A stretch of 64,000 nt of DNA from Flaccisagitta enflata (taxonomy: Eukaryota; Chaetognatha; Sagittoidea; Aphragmophora): contig OZ231127.1 of assembly GCA_965153355.1 (NCBI GenBank), positions 65,410,001 to 65,474,000 of the forward strand, given 5' to 3'. The translations under genes and the position numbers were made by a program. This document shows, piece by piece, positions 19,168 through 35,090 of the stretch. The notes beneath the pieces were generated by a model. That model had not been told where the DNA came from. It saw only the letters and a list, made by a program, of their open reading frames with translations, and did not search any database. How positions within the stretch are numbered: position 1 is the first letter of the stretch; each line of letters begins with the position of its first letter.

Positions 19168-22100
19168 AAAGTTGAGTAAACATGGTGATCCGCTGTCTCA
19201 AACTGTTGGTGTGCCATGCGGTGATCGCAACATTTGAACGCGACATTTGAACGACATTTGAACGACATTTGAACGCAACATTTGAACGCGATTTTCGGCC
19301 AAGCAGAGTTAAGCTGAAAAACAACACTCAGAACTGGGATTCGACTTTCCTAAATCTCGCTACCTCACGACGACCCTCGATGAATCGCAGGCTTTTTCTT
19401 GTAAAGAATTTCCTGTAATTAAACGGATGCGTTTTCTTTATCGTCGCCGCTACGTGACTTTTGCTACGTGACTTTCGCTACGTGTCTTTCGCTACGTGAC
19501 TTTTGCTACGTGACTGTCGTCGTCCTTGTGTCTTCTTCGACCACGAACGAGGCGGAAAAGTCGACGTTATAGTCTCCGGCGAAATTAACTATTGCGATCA
19601 AATCATGGACGCCGCGTCGATGATCGCCGGCATCAATGTCGGTGATGGTGGCGTCGAGGATGAAGGTGGGGGTGGTGACGGAGGCGGAGTTAGTGGATTG
19701 GACTCCCATTCCCTCAACTTTAGCCTCAACGTTAGCGAATCATTGGCTCTCTCCATCGACGACGATGTTACCGCCGCTTCTTCGTCAACCAATGGGAACC
19801 CAGACCCAACCGTCCACTGTCACAACCTTCGTTCTAAGACCCAAACCAGACCTTCCTCATCACTCTCTCAAGGCCTCGATACGATACGTCAATTCGCGTC
19901 TGCGCCGCCACTCCCGGACTCTCAGCCTTCAAACGCGGACGAAGTCACCGACGACGAATGCGCTATTTGTGGCTCTGCAAATCCCGATAGGGAGCATTGG
20001 GTTCAGTGCACCGTCGTCTCGTGTGGAAGTTGGACCCACACACAGTGCGCCGGTTTCCTCTCCCTTCGCGAAGCCGATGCATCCACGACTTTCAAGTGCG
20101 TTTTGTGTCGCGGGCGGGCGCCTAGCCGTATTCCGAGGCTGTCAAGCGTTGTCTCCACCTCTTCTCCACTTCTCCGGCGGCCGAGATCGCCCATTCGCCA
20201 CCCACCACCTCCTCACAACGGCCGTATACGGAGGTTGAAGAGACCAAATGCGACTCCCTCTTCTTCTCAACCACAGCCACCGCCACCATTGCCGCCGCCG
20301 CTGCCGCCGCAGCCGCCGCCGCCGCAGCCGCCTCCGCCGCCACAGCAGCAGCAACAGCCCCCGACGTCTGGGCTAATCTCGAGCACCGCCCAAAAAGCAG
20401 GAAGGAATACTTTCAATCTTTCCTCAGTCACACGTCGCGTCAAGACTCCTGCGCCGAGGTTGAGACATATGTATAGCTTCAGGTCGGGTTCTCGGGCGTC
20501 CCATTTTTCGCCGCCACCTGACAACACCAGACCGGACTCTCTGTCATCCCAGCCATCTTCCACAAAATTGGACCGGCCTCTGGCCTCCCGTATCTCGCGC
20601 CGCATCGTCTCTTCAGCCGCCGGGTCAGCTGAACCTGTGTCGAGTCCAAGGTTCCGTTCAAATGCAAGAGGAGCAAAGTCCACGGATCACCGTTACGTAC
20701 TCCGGTCTCATTCTCAAGGCCAGGATCAAGTTCCTAACCTGGCTGCCTCTCAACAGCAGCTTGCTGAATGCAACAGTCCTGATGCCATCTCTGGTACAAT
20801 TCCTCCATCAGCTTTCTCTTCCTCTTCGCATGCGGCCTCGACACCTCCTGCAGCAGCCTCGACGCCTCTTGCAGCAGTATCGACGCCTCCTGCAGCAGCC
20901 TCGACGCCCGCGGTAGCCGCCTCGACGCCTCCTGCAGCAACCGCAGCAACCGCAGCGCCCGCTCCCAGCAACCCTGCGGCTTCATCCGACGCTCCCTGCC
21001 CTAGGAGGATTGCAAGGGGAAAGGGAAATGGAAAATCAAAGAAAAATCCAACACCTCCAACTTTCACCTCAGCCTTCCCATCGGCTGCAGACATCGCAAC
21101 AGGCAACGCCTCGTCTGCATCAACAGCCCGACCTGACCTCCCTTCGGCGCCAACTGGAACTTCCCCTGAGGCAACCTCGTCTCTCCAGACCAACTCTCCT
21201 GCGTCCTCTCCTACCAGCGACCACTCTTACTCGCAGGCGCCATCTTCTTCAGCTCATACCGCAATTCCGGCTCCATCATCGACGACCCCTCCTCCATCCA
21301 TGATGGAATCTACGACTCGTCGCTGCGCTACCATTGCTCATGTGCCGAAGAAGTCCAGGACTGGGTTCTCCAAATCATTCTGTTCAATTTTGGACGCAAT
21401 CAACAGTGACCCCTCAGTGGCTAATGTTGAGTCTCTCCTTGCCTTTGCCAAGTCGACCCTTGCAGCTCCTCCTCGCAACAATCGAGTCCATGGGAAAGAG
21501 TTTGCAAAATTGATCGATGGACGTCTCGCAAAGTGGGATTCTGGGGACCGGGGAACCCTATGGAGGGATGTCTGCTCCATGCAGCAAAACTCTCGCCGTC
21601 GCAACACCAAAGCTCCCACAAAGAGTCCACCACCAGACCACACTCATCGCCTAGCCATCCGGGCTGCCCAGGACGGCCAATACAGGAAAGCGGCAAAGAT
21701 CCTCTCATCTCACGGAATCGCGACCCCATCTGCGGCAGTGAAGTCGGCTCTTGAGGATCTGCATCCCACAAAAGACCCTCCAATCATCCCGGATGATCCA
21801 CCACCTCAGGCCACGTCCTTCTCTGAAGATGATGTTCGAAAGGCTGTTTCCTCTTTCCCTGAAGGAACTGCTCCTGGTCCTTCAGGATTCCGCGCCTCCT
21901 ACCTGAAGCAAGCCATCAACTGCCCCAATGGGTCCCAAGCCGACAAGACTCTGCAGGCTTTGACTAAGTTTGTGAATCTGGCTGCTGCTGGGAAATTGCC
22001 ACTGGAAGCTGCCTCATTCTTCTGCGGCGCATCTCTCCATGCTGCAAACAAGAAGACTCAAGGGACTTACCGCCCCATTGCGGTTGGTGAAGTACTGCGA

Positions 22101-24258
22101 AGACTGGTGGCCAAGTGTTTGGCTTTCAAGCTAAGCCCTCAAGCCGCCACTTTCCTGCAACCTCGCCAAGTTGGGGTGAAGACAAGAGGGGGTACGGAGG
22201 CAATCATCCATTCAGTCCAAGCTATCCTCAACAACTCCGCCATCCCCGCCAACAGTAAGTGGGTGGTTCAGATTGATTTCAAGAACGCCTTCAACACTAT
22301 CGACCGTACAACTTTCCTGGCTGAAGTTCGCGAGCGCCTGCCGGGTCTCTCGGCCTTTGTCGAATGGTGCTACGGCGCTAACTCTCGGCTTGTCTTTGGT
22401 GAAGACATCATCTACAGCTCCACCGGGGTCCAGCAAGGAGACCCACTAGGGCCACTGCTCTTTGCCATCTGTCTCCATCTCCTCATCCGTCGCATCGAAG
22501 AAGTGGCTCCTGATCTGCTCATCAACGTTTGGTACCTAGACGATGGAGTCCTCGTTGGCGATCCAAAGTCAATCTTGGCTGCCTTTGAAGTCATCAAGGA
22601 GTTCTCTCCCACCCTTGGTCTCGAGCTCAACTTAGAGAAGTCAACTCTCTGGCGTTGTCAGGAGGCCCATGCCGACCAGACCCAATCCTCCATCAACACC
22701 ATCGCCCAACTTGGCATCCCCGAGGTCCAACCAGATGGCTTTGTCCTTCTTGGGGCCCCAGTTGGAAGTGAAGCCTTTGCTCGAGCTACAGTCGCAGCCC
22801 GTGTGGAAAAGTTAGCAGAACTTCTGGACAAGGTTTCATCCCTTCAGAATCCTCAGATTCAGCTCTCCTTGGTCCGCTCCTGTTTTGGTCTCCCCAAGTT
22901 TGCCTATTGCCTCAGGACGTGCGATCCCGCCTCCGTTATCGATCAATTTGGATCCTTCGACAACGCCCAGTGCCGCGCTCTTTCTGACATAGCTGGGACG
23001 CCGCTCTCAATTCAAGACCCTGCATGGATCTTGGCGTCTCTTCCTGTGTCTCTCGGGGGCCTTGGCCTAAGGAGTGCCGCAATTCATAGTCCTGCAGCGT
23101 TCATTGCGTCCAACCTGCAGACGTCCCATCTGGTGGAAAAAATCATCGCACCACACCAAACCCTCCGAGACATCACATCCGCAACTTCTTTGCTCACCAA
23201 CAACTCCGCCAACGCCACAACTCCTCTGCCAGATGAAGGTCTAACAGCGAAGACACCGCAAAAGCTCCTTTCACGTCGCATCGACGAATCCCGTCTTCAC
23301 CTCCTTGAAAATCTGGACACTGGTGATCGCTTTCCCATTGTCCTTCAGTCAGTGCGTCAACAGGGAACTGGGGCCTTCCTGAACGTCGTTCCATCTCCTT
23401 CTCTGGGTCTCTATATTCCTCCGCGTGAATTCACTTTGGCCACAAAATACCGTCTTGGGCTTCCGGTCTATCCTAATCCCGGGCCCTGCCCACTCTGCCA
23501 AAAAGATTCAGACATCTACGGAGACCATGCAATCTCGGCGTGCATTGTCAGTGGTGACCGCACTCGCCGCCATGACAACCTGGTCAACGCCATCTACGAT
23601 CGATCTCAGTCAGCACTTCTACATCCTACGAAGGAAGAACGTAATCTCCTTGACGACCGCTCGAGGCCTGGCGACATCACTTTCGAAAAGTCGTGGCCAC
23701 TCTGCCCGGGGAAGATGAAAATCGCCTTGGATGTCACGGTCGTGTCCCCATTTCGTCAGGACTCTCGTGCCCACTCATCCACGGATGCCACCTTTGTCTT
23801 GAGAAAAGCGCGAGAGCACAAATTTCGGAAGTATGACGACAAACTCCCGCTTGGCGTTGGCTTAATCCCTCTCCCCGTCTCCACCTTCGGCCTCTGGGAA
23901 GAAAACGCTGCCGCCAATCTCTTGGAAATAGTCAATGTCCAGTCGAGCAACTTACGTGGTGACAAAAAGAACAATAAGCGACATTTCTTTGAGCGTCTTT
24001 CCGTTACTTTACAACGTGAAAATGGTTCTATGTTACTCGAGCGTTCTCCACTCCCCACTGCCGATGTCGATGGTGAAATTTAAATCATTACTACCCCTCC
24101 CCCCCTTTTTGTTTTAAAGTCTTCTGTGATTTGCTTCCGTGCCTTACATCTCGTTGTTGGATACAAAAAAAAAAACTGTTAATGTTTATTCGCTCCTGCA
24201 ATTTCATTCGTTACTGATTTTGTTTGCCATGCTCTTCTCTCTTTTTACAGAAAAAAAA
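19168..24258 (+). mobile_element. Non-LTR retrotransposon of the restriction-like endonuclease group, near full length
   Basis: The junctions are exact against copy 1 of the host element: GGGACTGCA at 19167 and TTTTTACTCAC from 24259 join without loss or duplication in copy 1. The 3' end is an A8 run (24251-24258) after a short 3' UTR. The 5' UTR has two tandem motifs: ACATTTGAACG at about 19228-19288 and GCTACGTGACTTT at about 19448-19515. One ORF of 1492 codons follows. Size, poly-A end and absence of a target duplication fit target-primed retrotransposition. Confidence 0.85.
19605..24083 (+). CDS. Retrotransposon polyprotein: PHD-like finger, reverse transcriptase, restriction-like endonuclease
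   Basis: From the first in-frame ATG the protein is 1492 residues; an upstream non-ATG opening reaches 19503. About 116-170 is a Cys4-His-Cys3 PHD-like finger (CAICGSANPDREHW...CGSWTHTQC...FKCVLC). Residues about 170-560 are Pro/Ser/Ala-rich. The reverse transcriptase lies at about 740-1030: QIDFKNAFNTIDR (about 890), VQQGDPLGPLLF and WYLDDG (about 977; Leu where most LINEs have Ala). About 1294-1330 is a CPLC...H...C knuckle followed by DRTRRHDNLVN. RPGDI (about 1353) and DVTV (about 1375) match the PD..D endonuclease of R2/R4/NeSL/Hero/Utopia-type elements. No stop or frameshift interrupts the ORF, so the insertion may be recent. The clade cannot be assigned by eye. Confidence 0.9.
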   Translation: MDAASMIAGINVGDGGVEDEGGGGDGGGVSGLDSHSLNFSLNVSESLALSIDDDVTAASSSTNGNPDPTVHCHNLRSKTQTRPSSSLSQGLDTIRQFASAPPLPDSQPSNADEVTDDECAICGSANPDREHWVQCTVVSCGSWTHTQCAGFLSLREADASTTFKCVLCRGRAPSRIPRLSSVVSTSSPLLRRPRSPIRHPPPPHNGRIRRLKRPNATPSSSQPQPPPPLPPPLPPQPPPPQPPPPPQQQQQPPTSGLISSTAQKAGRNTFNLSSVTRRVKTPAPRLRHMYSFRSGSRASHFSPPPDNTRPDSLSSQPSSTKLDRPLASRISRRIVSSAAGSAEPVSSPRFRSNARGAKSTDHRYVLRSHSQGQDQVPNLAASQQQLAECNSPDAISGTIPPSAFSSSSHAASTPPAAASTPLAAVSTPPAAASTPAVAASTPPAATAATAAPAPSNPAASSDAPCPRRIARGKGNGKSKKNPTPPTFTSAFPSAADIATGNASSASTARPDLPSAPTGTSPEATSSLQTNSPASSPTSDHSYSQAPSSSAHTAIPAPSSTTPPPSMMESTTRRCATIAHVPKKSRTGFSKSFCSILDAINSDPSVANVESLLAFAKSTLAAPPRNNRVHGKEFAKLIDGRLAKWDSGDRGTLWRDVCSMQQNSRRRNTKAPTKSPPPDHTHRLAIRAAQDGQYRKAAKILSSHGIATPSAAVKSALEDLHPTKDPPIIPDDPPPQATSFSEDDVRKAVSSFPEGTAPGPSGFRASYLKQAINCPNGSQADKTLQALTKFVNLAAAGKLPLEAASFFCGASLHAANKKTQGTYRPIAVGEVLRRLVAKCLAFKLSPQAATFLQPRQVGVKTRGGTEAIIHSVQAILNNSAIPANSKWVVQIDFKNAFNTIDRTTFLAEVRERLPGLSAFVEWCYGANSRLVFGEDIIYSSTGVQQGDPLGPLLFAICLHLLIRRIEEVAPDLLINVWYLDDGVLVGDPKSILAAFEVIKEFSPTLGLELNLEKSTLWRCQEAHADQTQSSINTIAQLGIPEVQPDGFVLLGAPVGSEAFARATVAARVEKLAELLDKVSSLQNPQIQLSLVRSCFGLPKFAYCLRTCDPASVIDQFGSFDNAQCRALSDIAGTPLSIQDPAWILASLPVSLGGLGLRSAAIHSPAAFIASNLQTSHLVEKIIAPHQTLRDITSATSLLTNNSANATTPLPDEGLTAKTPQKLLSRRIDESRLHLLENLDTGDRFPIVLQSVRQQGTGAFLNVVPSPSLGLYIPPREFTLATKYRLGLPVYPNPGPCPLCQKDSDIYGDHAISACIVSGDRTRRHDNLVNAIYDRSQSALLHPTKEERNLLDDRSRPGDITFEKSWPLCPGKMKIALDVTVVSPFRQDSRAHSSTDATFVLRKAREHKFRKYDDKLPLGVGLIPLPVSTFGLWEENAAANLLEIVNVQSSNLRGDKKNNKRHFFERLSVTLQRENGSMLLERSPLPTADVDGEI

Positions 24259-24435
24259 TTTTTACTCACTCAGTAAGCCAAAAATGGCCAAAAAAGGCCA
24301 AAATCTCCAGTGCGGGGCCTAGATTCTCCTTCAAGTCCAGGTATCACTCATAAATCTTTGTCCTAGACCATTTTTGACTTCACCATTGGATTTCCCACCC
24401 TCATATTAGTCTAGAGGCAGGTGGAAAGCAGACTA

Positions 24436-24853
24436 CACTCTTTATTTTGAGTAAGGACAAAGTTTATAAGGACATTGAGGCTGAAATTTTGCCAAAAATT
24501 AAGGACATTTTAAGGACAAAGCCCAGCCTGAGATTTGCAGAAAAAAAATTTTGATTAAAAACTTTGATTGTCTTAACGCATCTTCTTAAAGAAAATAGCC
24601 ATGTTTTAAAAAAATGATAGCATTTATTTTTGCTAAATGATACAACATTCTATAAAAAACAACTACAAAGCGATTATTGTTATATCTAACTTGTGTTTTA
24701 TAATACTGAAAATAAATTTTTTCAATGCATAAAAAATAATCATAAGAAAATATTAATGACACGCTAAGGACATTTCAGCCTGGAATTTGCTAAAATCTAA
24801 GGACATCCCAGCCTCAGAAAAAATTTAATGGTCCTTATATAAAATAAAGAGTG
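24436..24853. mobile_element. TA-flanked MITE, CACTCTTTATTTT ends, 418 bp
   Basis: TA-CACTCTTTATTTTGAGTAA at the left and TATAAAATAAAGAGTG-TA at the right. The interior repeats AAGGACA seven or more times, together with GAGGCTGA/CAGCCT words. It is inserted in the right arm of foldback copy 2: removing it with one TA restores GCAGACTAACTC, as in copy 1. Confidence 0.85.
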
Positions 24854-24954
24854 TAACTCCCATTTTGTGATTTCTGGAAGATATTAACGTTTCGACCCGA
24901 GCTCACGGACCGAGGGACGGACGGCCGGCCAAAGCATCTTGAGTTGAATGTCGG

Positions 24955-25107
24955 CAACTAAAAACGAAAAAGAAGAAGACGAAAAAAACGAAAAATAAGA
25001 AGAAAAAGAAAAAAAAGGAGAAGAAGAAGAAGAAGAAGAGGAAGAAGAAGAAGATGAAGAAGAAGAAGAAGAAGAAGAAGAAGAAGAAGAAGAAGAAGAA
25101 GAAGGTT
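24955..25107. repeat. (GAA)n/(AAG)n purine microsatellite
   Basis: GAAAAA-rich text passing into a clean (GAA)n run at about 25015-25105. Confidence 0.93.
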
Positions 25108-25109
25108 AA

Positions 25110-25649
25110 GCTCGGCCACATTCGGAAACTAGGACAACCCTTGGCATGCCAAATCCCAAATATACTTATAAAAGGACGTTATGATCGACAAACCGACCGA
25201 AAAAATATAATTTTGACTCACTGGCTCATCCCTCGTTTTAGTTTGTGCAGGGCATGAAATGATAGGCAGTCAAGCAAAATCAAAATATCTGTCATAAGTT
25301 TTTTGTTCAGCTCCGCAAAAGAAAATAAATAACAGTATCACAAAAATAATCAAAATGAATTCCCCCACGAGTCCACCATCACATTTATCGCTGTCTCATT
25401 GTATCAATGATATCAATGACAATGTATCATCGACAATTTGAGTCATTCATGGAATCTGAGTCGATCACGTTATAACATGGGTTCACACAAAAACACATTT
25501 TTTTTTATAAACAAGATAAATAGGTATCTCCAACTCTTACCCGAGCCAAGATACGCACGTATTTCTACAGCTTAGCCATTTCTGGGTGTCTTACTCACTA
25601 GCTAAGGATTTGAATCAGTATAAATAATAAGTGTTTCAAGGCTTTCGAT
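25110..25649. other. Sequence downstream of alternative oxidase
   Basis: Intergenic, AT-rich, no gene recognised. I see no canonical AATAAA within 60 bp after the oxidase stop codon (minus strand). Confidence 0.4.
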
Positions 25650-31076
<5,427 letters not shown>

Positions 31077-31383
31077 GGTTGGCGCAAAGTTACAGAGATT
31101 CGAAGTAATGGAGTTTTAAGTTGAATTGATTGACTTATTTAATATATTCTGAAAAGGAAAAAAAAGGTTGGGTTCTTTCATTAGGCGATGAGCAAAAAAT
31201 GTCAGTCAAGCAATGTCAGGCGAGTAAGCAATCAATGTCGGCGACGACGCGGCAGAGACAGAAAGTAAGTAGAAGGTAAGTGATGTGTTCAGAAAGTAAG
31301 TAGAAGTAAGTGATGTCTTCAGATGGACCGACCATCCTCAAGAGTCGGTTTCTATTGAAACCAAAAAGGCTGATGAAGACGAA

Positions 31384-32110
31384 AACAAGGCCGGATACAC
31401 GGCTACCTTAGTCTCGTGCGGGTGGGTAGGGCATTGCTGTCTCACATAAGGTTTGAGACAAGAATGATATTACTATGCGGTTTTTTGCATTTTTGCATAG
31501 TTCATGAGTATACAAACCAAGAACCATCAAGTAGAAAATCTTTCCCAAGGCGCTTTTTGAAATGAAAAATTAAAGATTTTTAGCATCATTTTGCTTAGAC
31601 AATTTTTAGGTTAGTTTTTGACAGCATAATGTCAATCCTGATAAAATTCAAATTCATTCTGTATGGTTTTGATAAGAAATGAAATATTAATATCTTTAGC
31701 CACCGTTGTAATTTTGTAATGGTGGCTTTAAAAATGAAAATTCTATTTCTTTTGAAAATTATATAGTGCGACCTATCAAATGAAAGGAAATATTATCAGG
31801 ATAATCATTATGCTGTCAAAAGATAAAAAAAAAACCAACCTGAAAACTAGTCGAAGCAAAATGAAGCTAAATATCTTGAAGTTTTCATTTTTTTCAAAAA
31901 GCGCCTTGGGAAAGATTTTCTACTTGATGGTTCTTGGTTTGTATACTAATAAACTCTGCTAAAATGCAAAAAAAAATATTGTAATATCATTCTTGTCTCA
32001 AACCTCATGTGAGACAGCAGTGAGGGCGGCGAAAAAAAGCTAGTGTGACCGACGGACCGACCGACAGATGGACAGAGCGGGTTGTAGAGTCGCATGCACG
32101 CGACTTAAAA
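31384..32110 (-). mobile_element. HCE split by a foldback element
   Basis: The 3' part is AACAAGGCCGGATACACGG, CTCGTGCGGGTGGG (31384-31437). The 5' part is CAGTGAGGGCGGCG, GTGTGACCGACGGACC, AGCGGGTTGTAGAGTC, GCACGCGACTTAAAAA (32018-32110). The 580 bp between them are the foldback at 31438-32017. Confidence 0.75.
31438..32017. mobile_element. Foldback element of about 580 bp, same family as 17.7 kb
   Basis: Left end CTGTCTCACATAAGGTTTGA and right end TCAAACCTCATGTGAGACAG. Complementarity runs to a central GCCACCGTTGTAAT...AATGGTGGC. The words GTGCGACCTATCAAAT and AAAGGAAAT are shared with the 17.7-kb element. Confidence 0.85.
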
Positions 32111-32139
32111 AAGAAAAAAAGAAAGACGAGCCATCAACG

Positions 32140-32520
32140 TCAAAAGTATTTTTCGAGAAGTTTTAAAACGAAGCTAACAATAGAAACTATATCACAGAGA
32201 CGATGAGAGAGGGTGGAAAACATTCCGGATAAGGAAATTGTTACATATTTCATCCGCCTTTGGGGGAATTTCAGAAACGAGAATGACCAAGAAAGGATTG
32301 AAAAGAAAAGGGATGACGCAATCTTGCACCCAGTCCGTATTGTTCTTTTTCTTCTTTTCTTCGTTTTTCTGTTTTCTTTATCTATCTTTGTCATTAACTA
32401 ACACGACAGCTTAACCTATTAAATATATAACCACCATGGCCAAAATATATTCTCCAGTCGCCAAACGTAGCACAATCTTTAACGCCAATTGCCAAACCGA
32501 CCCTTCTTTCGAATGACTGG
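32140..32520. other. Unassigned sequence upstream of AOX
   Basis: Short frames on both strands (60-84 codons) have no recognisable domain and no splice support. Confidence 0.35.
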
Positions 32521-32553
32521 TGCTCATTTGTTTTCTAGGAGCGCTGTGGTCGA

Positions 32554-32556
<3 letters not shown>

Positions 32557-32624
<68 letters not shown>

Positions 32625-32626
32625 CT
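32557..32626. repeat. (GA)n microsatellite
   Basis: About 33 GA dinucleotides. Confidence 0.95.
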
Positions 32627-33732
32627 GGGTCGAGAGATGGGCAGTTAGGCAAAGAAGGGATACTAAATGAAAGTTTCTGCAATTTTTCATTGATTGAAAC
32701 CCAGAGTTTGGCGAAAAAGAAACTTTGCTTGAGTCCCTGGCCTGTATGTATAGGAATACGTGCGTTGACAACTTCCATTGAGTAGCATCGGCAACGGCTT
32801 TTTCATTTACGTAATAATCAGCACACTCTGGGCCGGATTAACCATTTGCGAGGCCCTGGGCACTTGGAGGGGCGAGGCCCCCCTCTCCCAAAAACCAAGC
32901 CTCCCCCCCTATAGAAGCACATCGATTTTGGAGAGAAACATTTCTGTACTGGCTATTGCTTTTTGGGCAGCCAAGCACATTAAATCCCAATGCTTTTGAT
33001 ATCCAATATGATTCTAAACTTTTTTTCCTTTGAATCCTGAAAAAAAAACATGCACAAGCAAGGTATCATTGCAGAAGCAGATTGTCAAAAGGGCACAGAT
33101 TGGTTCTGTAATACATGGTCAGATTAACCATAACATGAGCAGATGGTACCCAAATATCATTAAAACTATGGCAAAGAAAATTTTTTCGGAAAACAAAAGC
33201 TATGTAAAACCATATCTTATGTTATCAGAGAGCAATTTGAGTTTAACAAGTGACGCGGGGTTATAATTGTTGCAGACGGGTGGGCAGGAGCATCCAACCC
33301 TCATCCACACCCCAAGTCCCCCACTCACATACACACTCACACTCACACATACACGCTCACACACATACACAAAAATCATCAAAAACGCTTGTTTTTTTGC
33401 ACTTTTTTACTTGTGTTCACGGACAGACCGATGGACAGACCAACGGACGAACACATTTTTCATGACAAGTAAAAGAAAAAATGTTCTTACGGCTAAAGTT
33501 TTTGTAATTGCCGCGTACATTTTTGGCCTGAGTAGGTCCCCAAGCCACAAAAAAATATCATGGACATCAAAGAATTTTTGTTTAGTTTTATGGAATGAGA
33601 ATATCACCAAGCATAAAAAGATAATTGCAAAAAATATGTTGAGATATTTTATAAAAATATTGACCATGGCCGAGTTGTTTGGAGTAGATCCTTGATATTT
33701 CTACAGCATCTTTATGATTATTTGGGCTAGTA

Positions 33733-34073
33733 CAGGGTGTTTCACATCAAATGAAATATAAGAAAACAATGTAATTCTGGTTCTAAAAATGAAAAAAAAA
33801 TTCTTAAAAAAAAATTCATTGAAGTCTTAAGCTCCAGTTTTTCATTTAAAAATTTCATTGGTCTAAGTCTAGTAGATGGGCCACAATATAGATTAGAAAA
33901 AAAATGAAAATTTACAATCTAATCTATACAGTGGCCCAACTACTCGACTTAGACCAATGAAATTCTTACTTGAAAAACCAAAGCTCAATGATTTTTTTTT
34001 CAGAATTATTCTCTCACTTTTAGAACTAGAATAACATCGTTTTATTTCATTTCATTTGATGTGAAACACCCTG
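33733..34073. mobile_element. Foldback MITE, CAGGGTGTTTCACATC ends, 341 bp
   Basis: TA-CAGGGTGTTTCACATCAAA and TTTGATGTGAAACACCCTG-TA. The arms are complementary throughout (GGTCTAAGTC, CATTGGTC). A CTTAGACCAATGAAATT word is shared with 58335-58375. TA duplication and CAGGGTGTTTC ends are of Tc1/mariner type. Confidence 0.9.
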
Positions 34074-34345
34074 TAACACCTCAGTTTTTATCCAAATTGG
34101 TTGAAACATACTACCATTTTTGGTTGTTTGAAAATCTCTGCAAATTTTTTTTGCCATATCTATTTTACCAGCATACAGCAATTGGTGAGAGGCTCATTGA
34201 CAAAAAACTTCAGAGTGAATGCTTGAGCACCCCAAGGAACCATTGCTCAAAATATTGATTCCATAATACATGATCAAATTACCCACTGCACAAGAAAATA
34301 TGCATATGCACAAGAAAAGACAATTGCCCTAGCACAGAATAAGTC

Positions 34346-34517
34346 TTTTTTTTAGTTGCGGACTCGCAACTCTATAAGAGGCTTTGTCCGTCCGTCCGTC
34401 CGTCCGTCCGTCCGTCCGTCGGTTGGTTGGTTGGTCAGTCCGTCACACCTGTGAAAAGTGCGCATTTCCGCCCTGCCACCCGTCCGCAACTGGTGGCCGT
34501 GTATCCAGCTTTTGTTT
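34346..34517 (+). mobile_element. HCE, GTTGC-stem subfamily
   Basis: TTTTAGTTGCGGACTCGCAA, CTCTATAAGAGGC, TTTGTCCGTCCGTC repeats, GTGCGCATTTCCGCCCTGCC, CCGTCCGCAACTGGTGGCCG, TGTATCCAGCTTTTGTTT. GTTGC/GCAAC pair, and GTCCGCAAC repeats the 5' strand inverted. Confidence 0.85.
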
Positions 34518-34779
34518 CTTTTGTCCTTTGCCCCTTTCTCTCCCCCTGGGCGCGAGGCCCCCCCAAAGCGCGAGGCCCGGGGCTTAGCCCTTTTAGCCCT
34601 TAGGTTGATCCAGCCCAGAGTACACTGAGTACAGTTATTGACGTCGTTTCTCCCCGAAACGATCAATGTGGTCCATGTCATTATCTATGTCGTCGTCAAT
34701 ATTAGGCCTACAAATTTTCACTTTATCTTTTGTTAGTTGTATGTTTGGCGCCCCTAATACTGCCTATTGGTGACGGCCA

Positions 34780-34990
34780 TTTTTAGTTGTGGACATGCAA
34801 CTCTACAATAGGCTTTGTCCGTCCGTTCGTTGGTCAGTTGGTCCACCCGTCTGTGATGATAAAGTTGAAAGGTGTGAAAACGCGCATTTATGATGCTGCA
34901 GTTATGATTGTCTGTCTGTGTGAGTGAGCGCAGGGTGGAGAAGGGTGTGGATGGGGGTTGTATGCCCCTGCTCACCTGTATGCAACGATA
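34780..34990 (+). mobile_element. HCE, GTTGTGGAC variant
   Basis: TTTTTAGTTGTGGACATGCA, ACTCTACAATAGGC, TTTGTCCGTCC. The middle and 3' end are replaced by GGTGTGGATGGGGG-type text, also seen at 7080-7140, 26215-26260 and 33250-33310. Confidence 0.6.
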
Positions 34991-35090
34991 TTGTGACCCC
35001 GCGACACTTGTTCTTCTAGTTTTATGTCCACAACAGACAGCTCTGCATTCTCTGAATTGCCGTCAGACATATGCACTAGCAAATCTTTGT

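Larger units (their letters stand above)
18863..24885. mobile_element. Long foldback element, copy 2, carrying a LINE and a MITE
   Basis: The left part (18863-19167) repeats the outer left arm of copy 1 to CAAAGGGGA, then jumps to the right-arm text GGGGAATGCAAACAATGCCT. The arm has therefore lost its centre at a shared GGGGA. The right part resumes at 24259 (TTTTTACTCACTCAGTAAGC) and ends at about 24885, interrupted by a TA-flanked MITE at 24436-24853. Confidence 0.8.
32823..34624. mobile_element. TIR element with GGGCC-rich ends, possibly hAT-related
   Basis: Left end ACTCTGGGCCGGATTAACCA...GGGGCGAGGCCCCCC; right end GGGCGCGAGGCCCCCCC...GGTTGATCCAGCCCAGAGT. An MITE (33733-34073) and an HCE (34346-34517) lie inside. 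Interior text such as YYHFWLFENLCKFFLPYL at about 34095 is open but unassigned. Confidence 0.55.
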
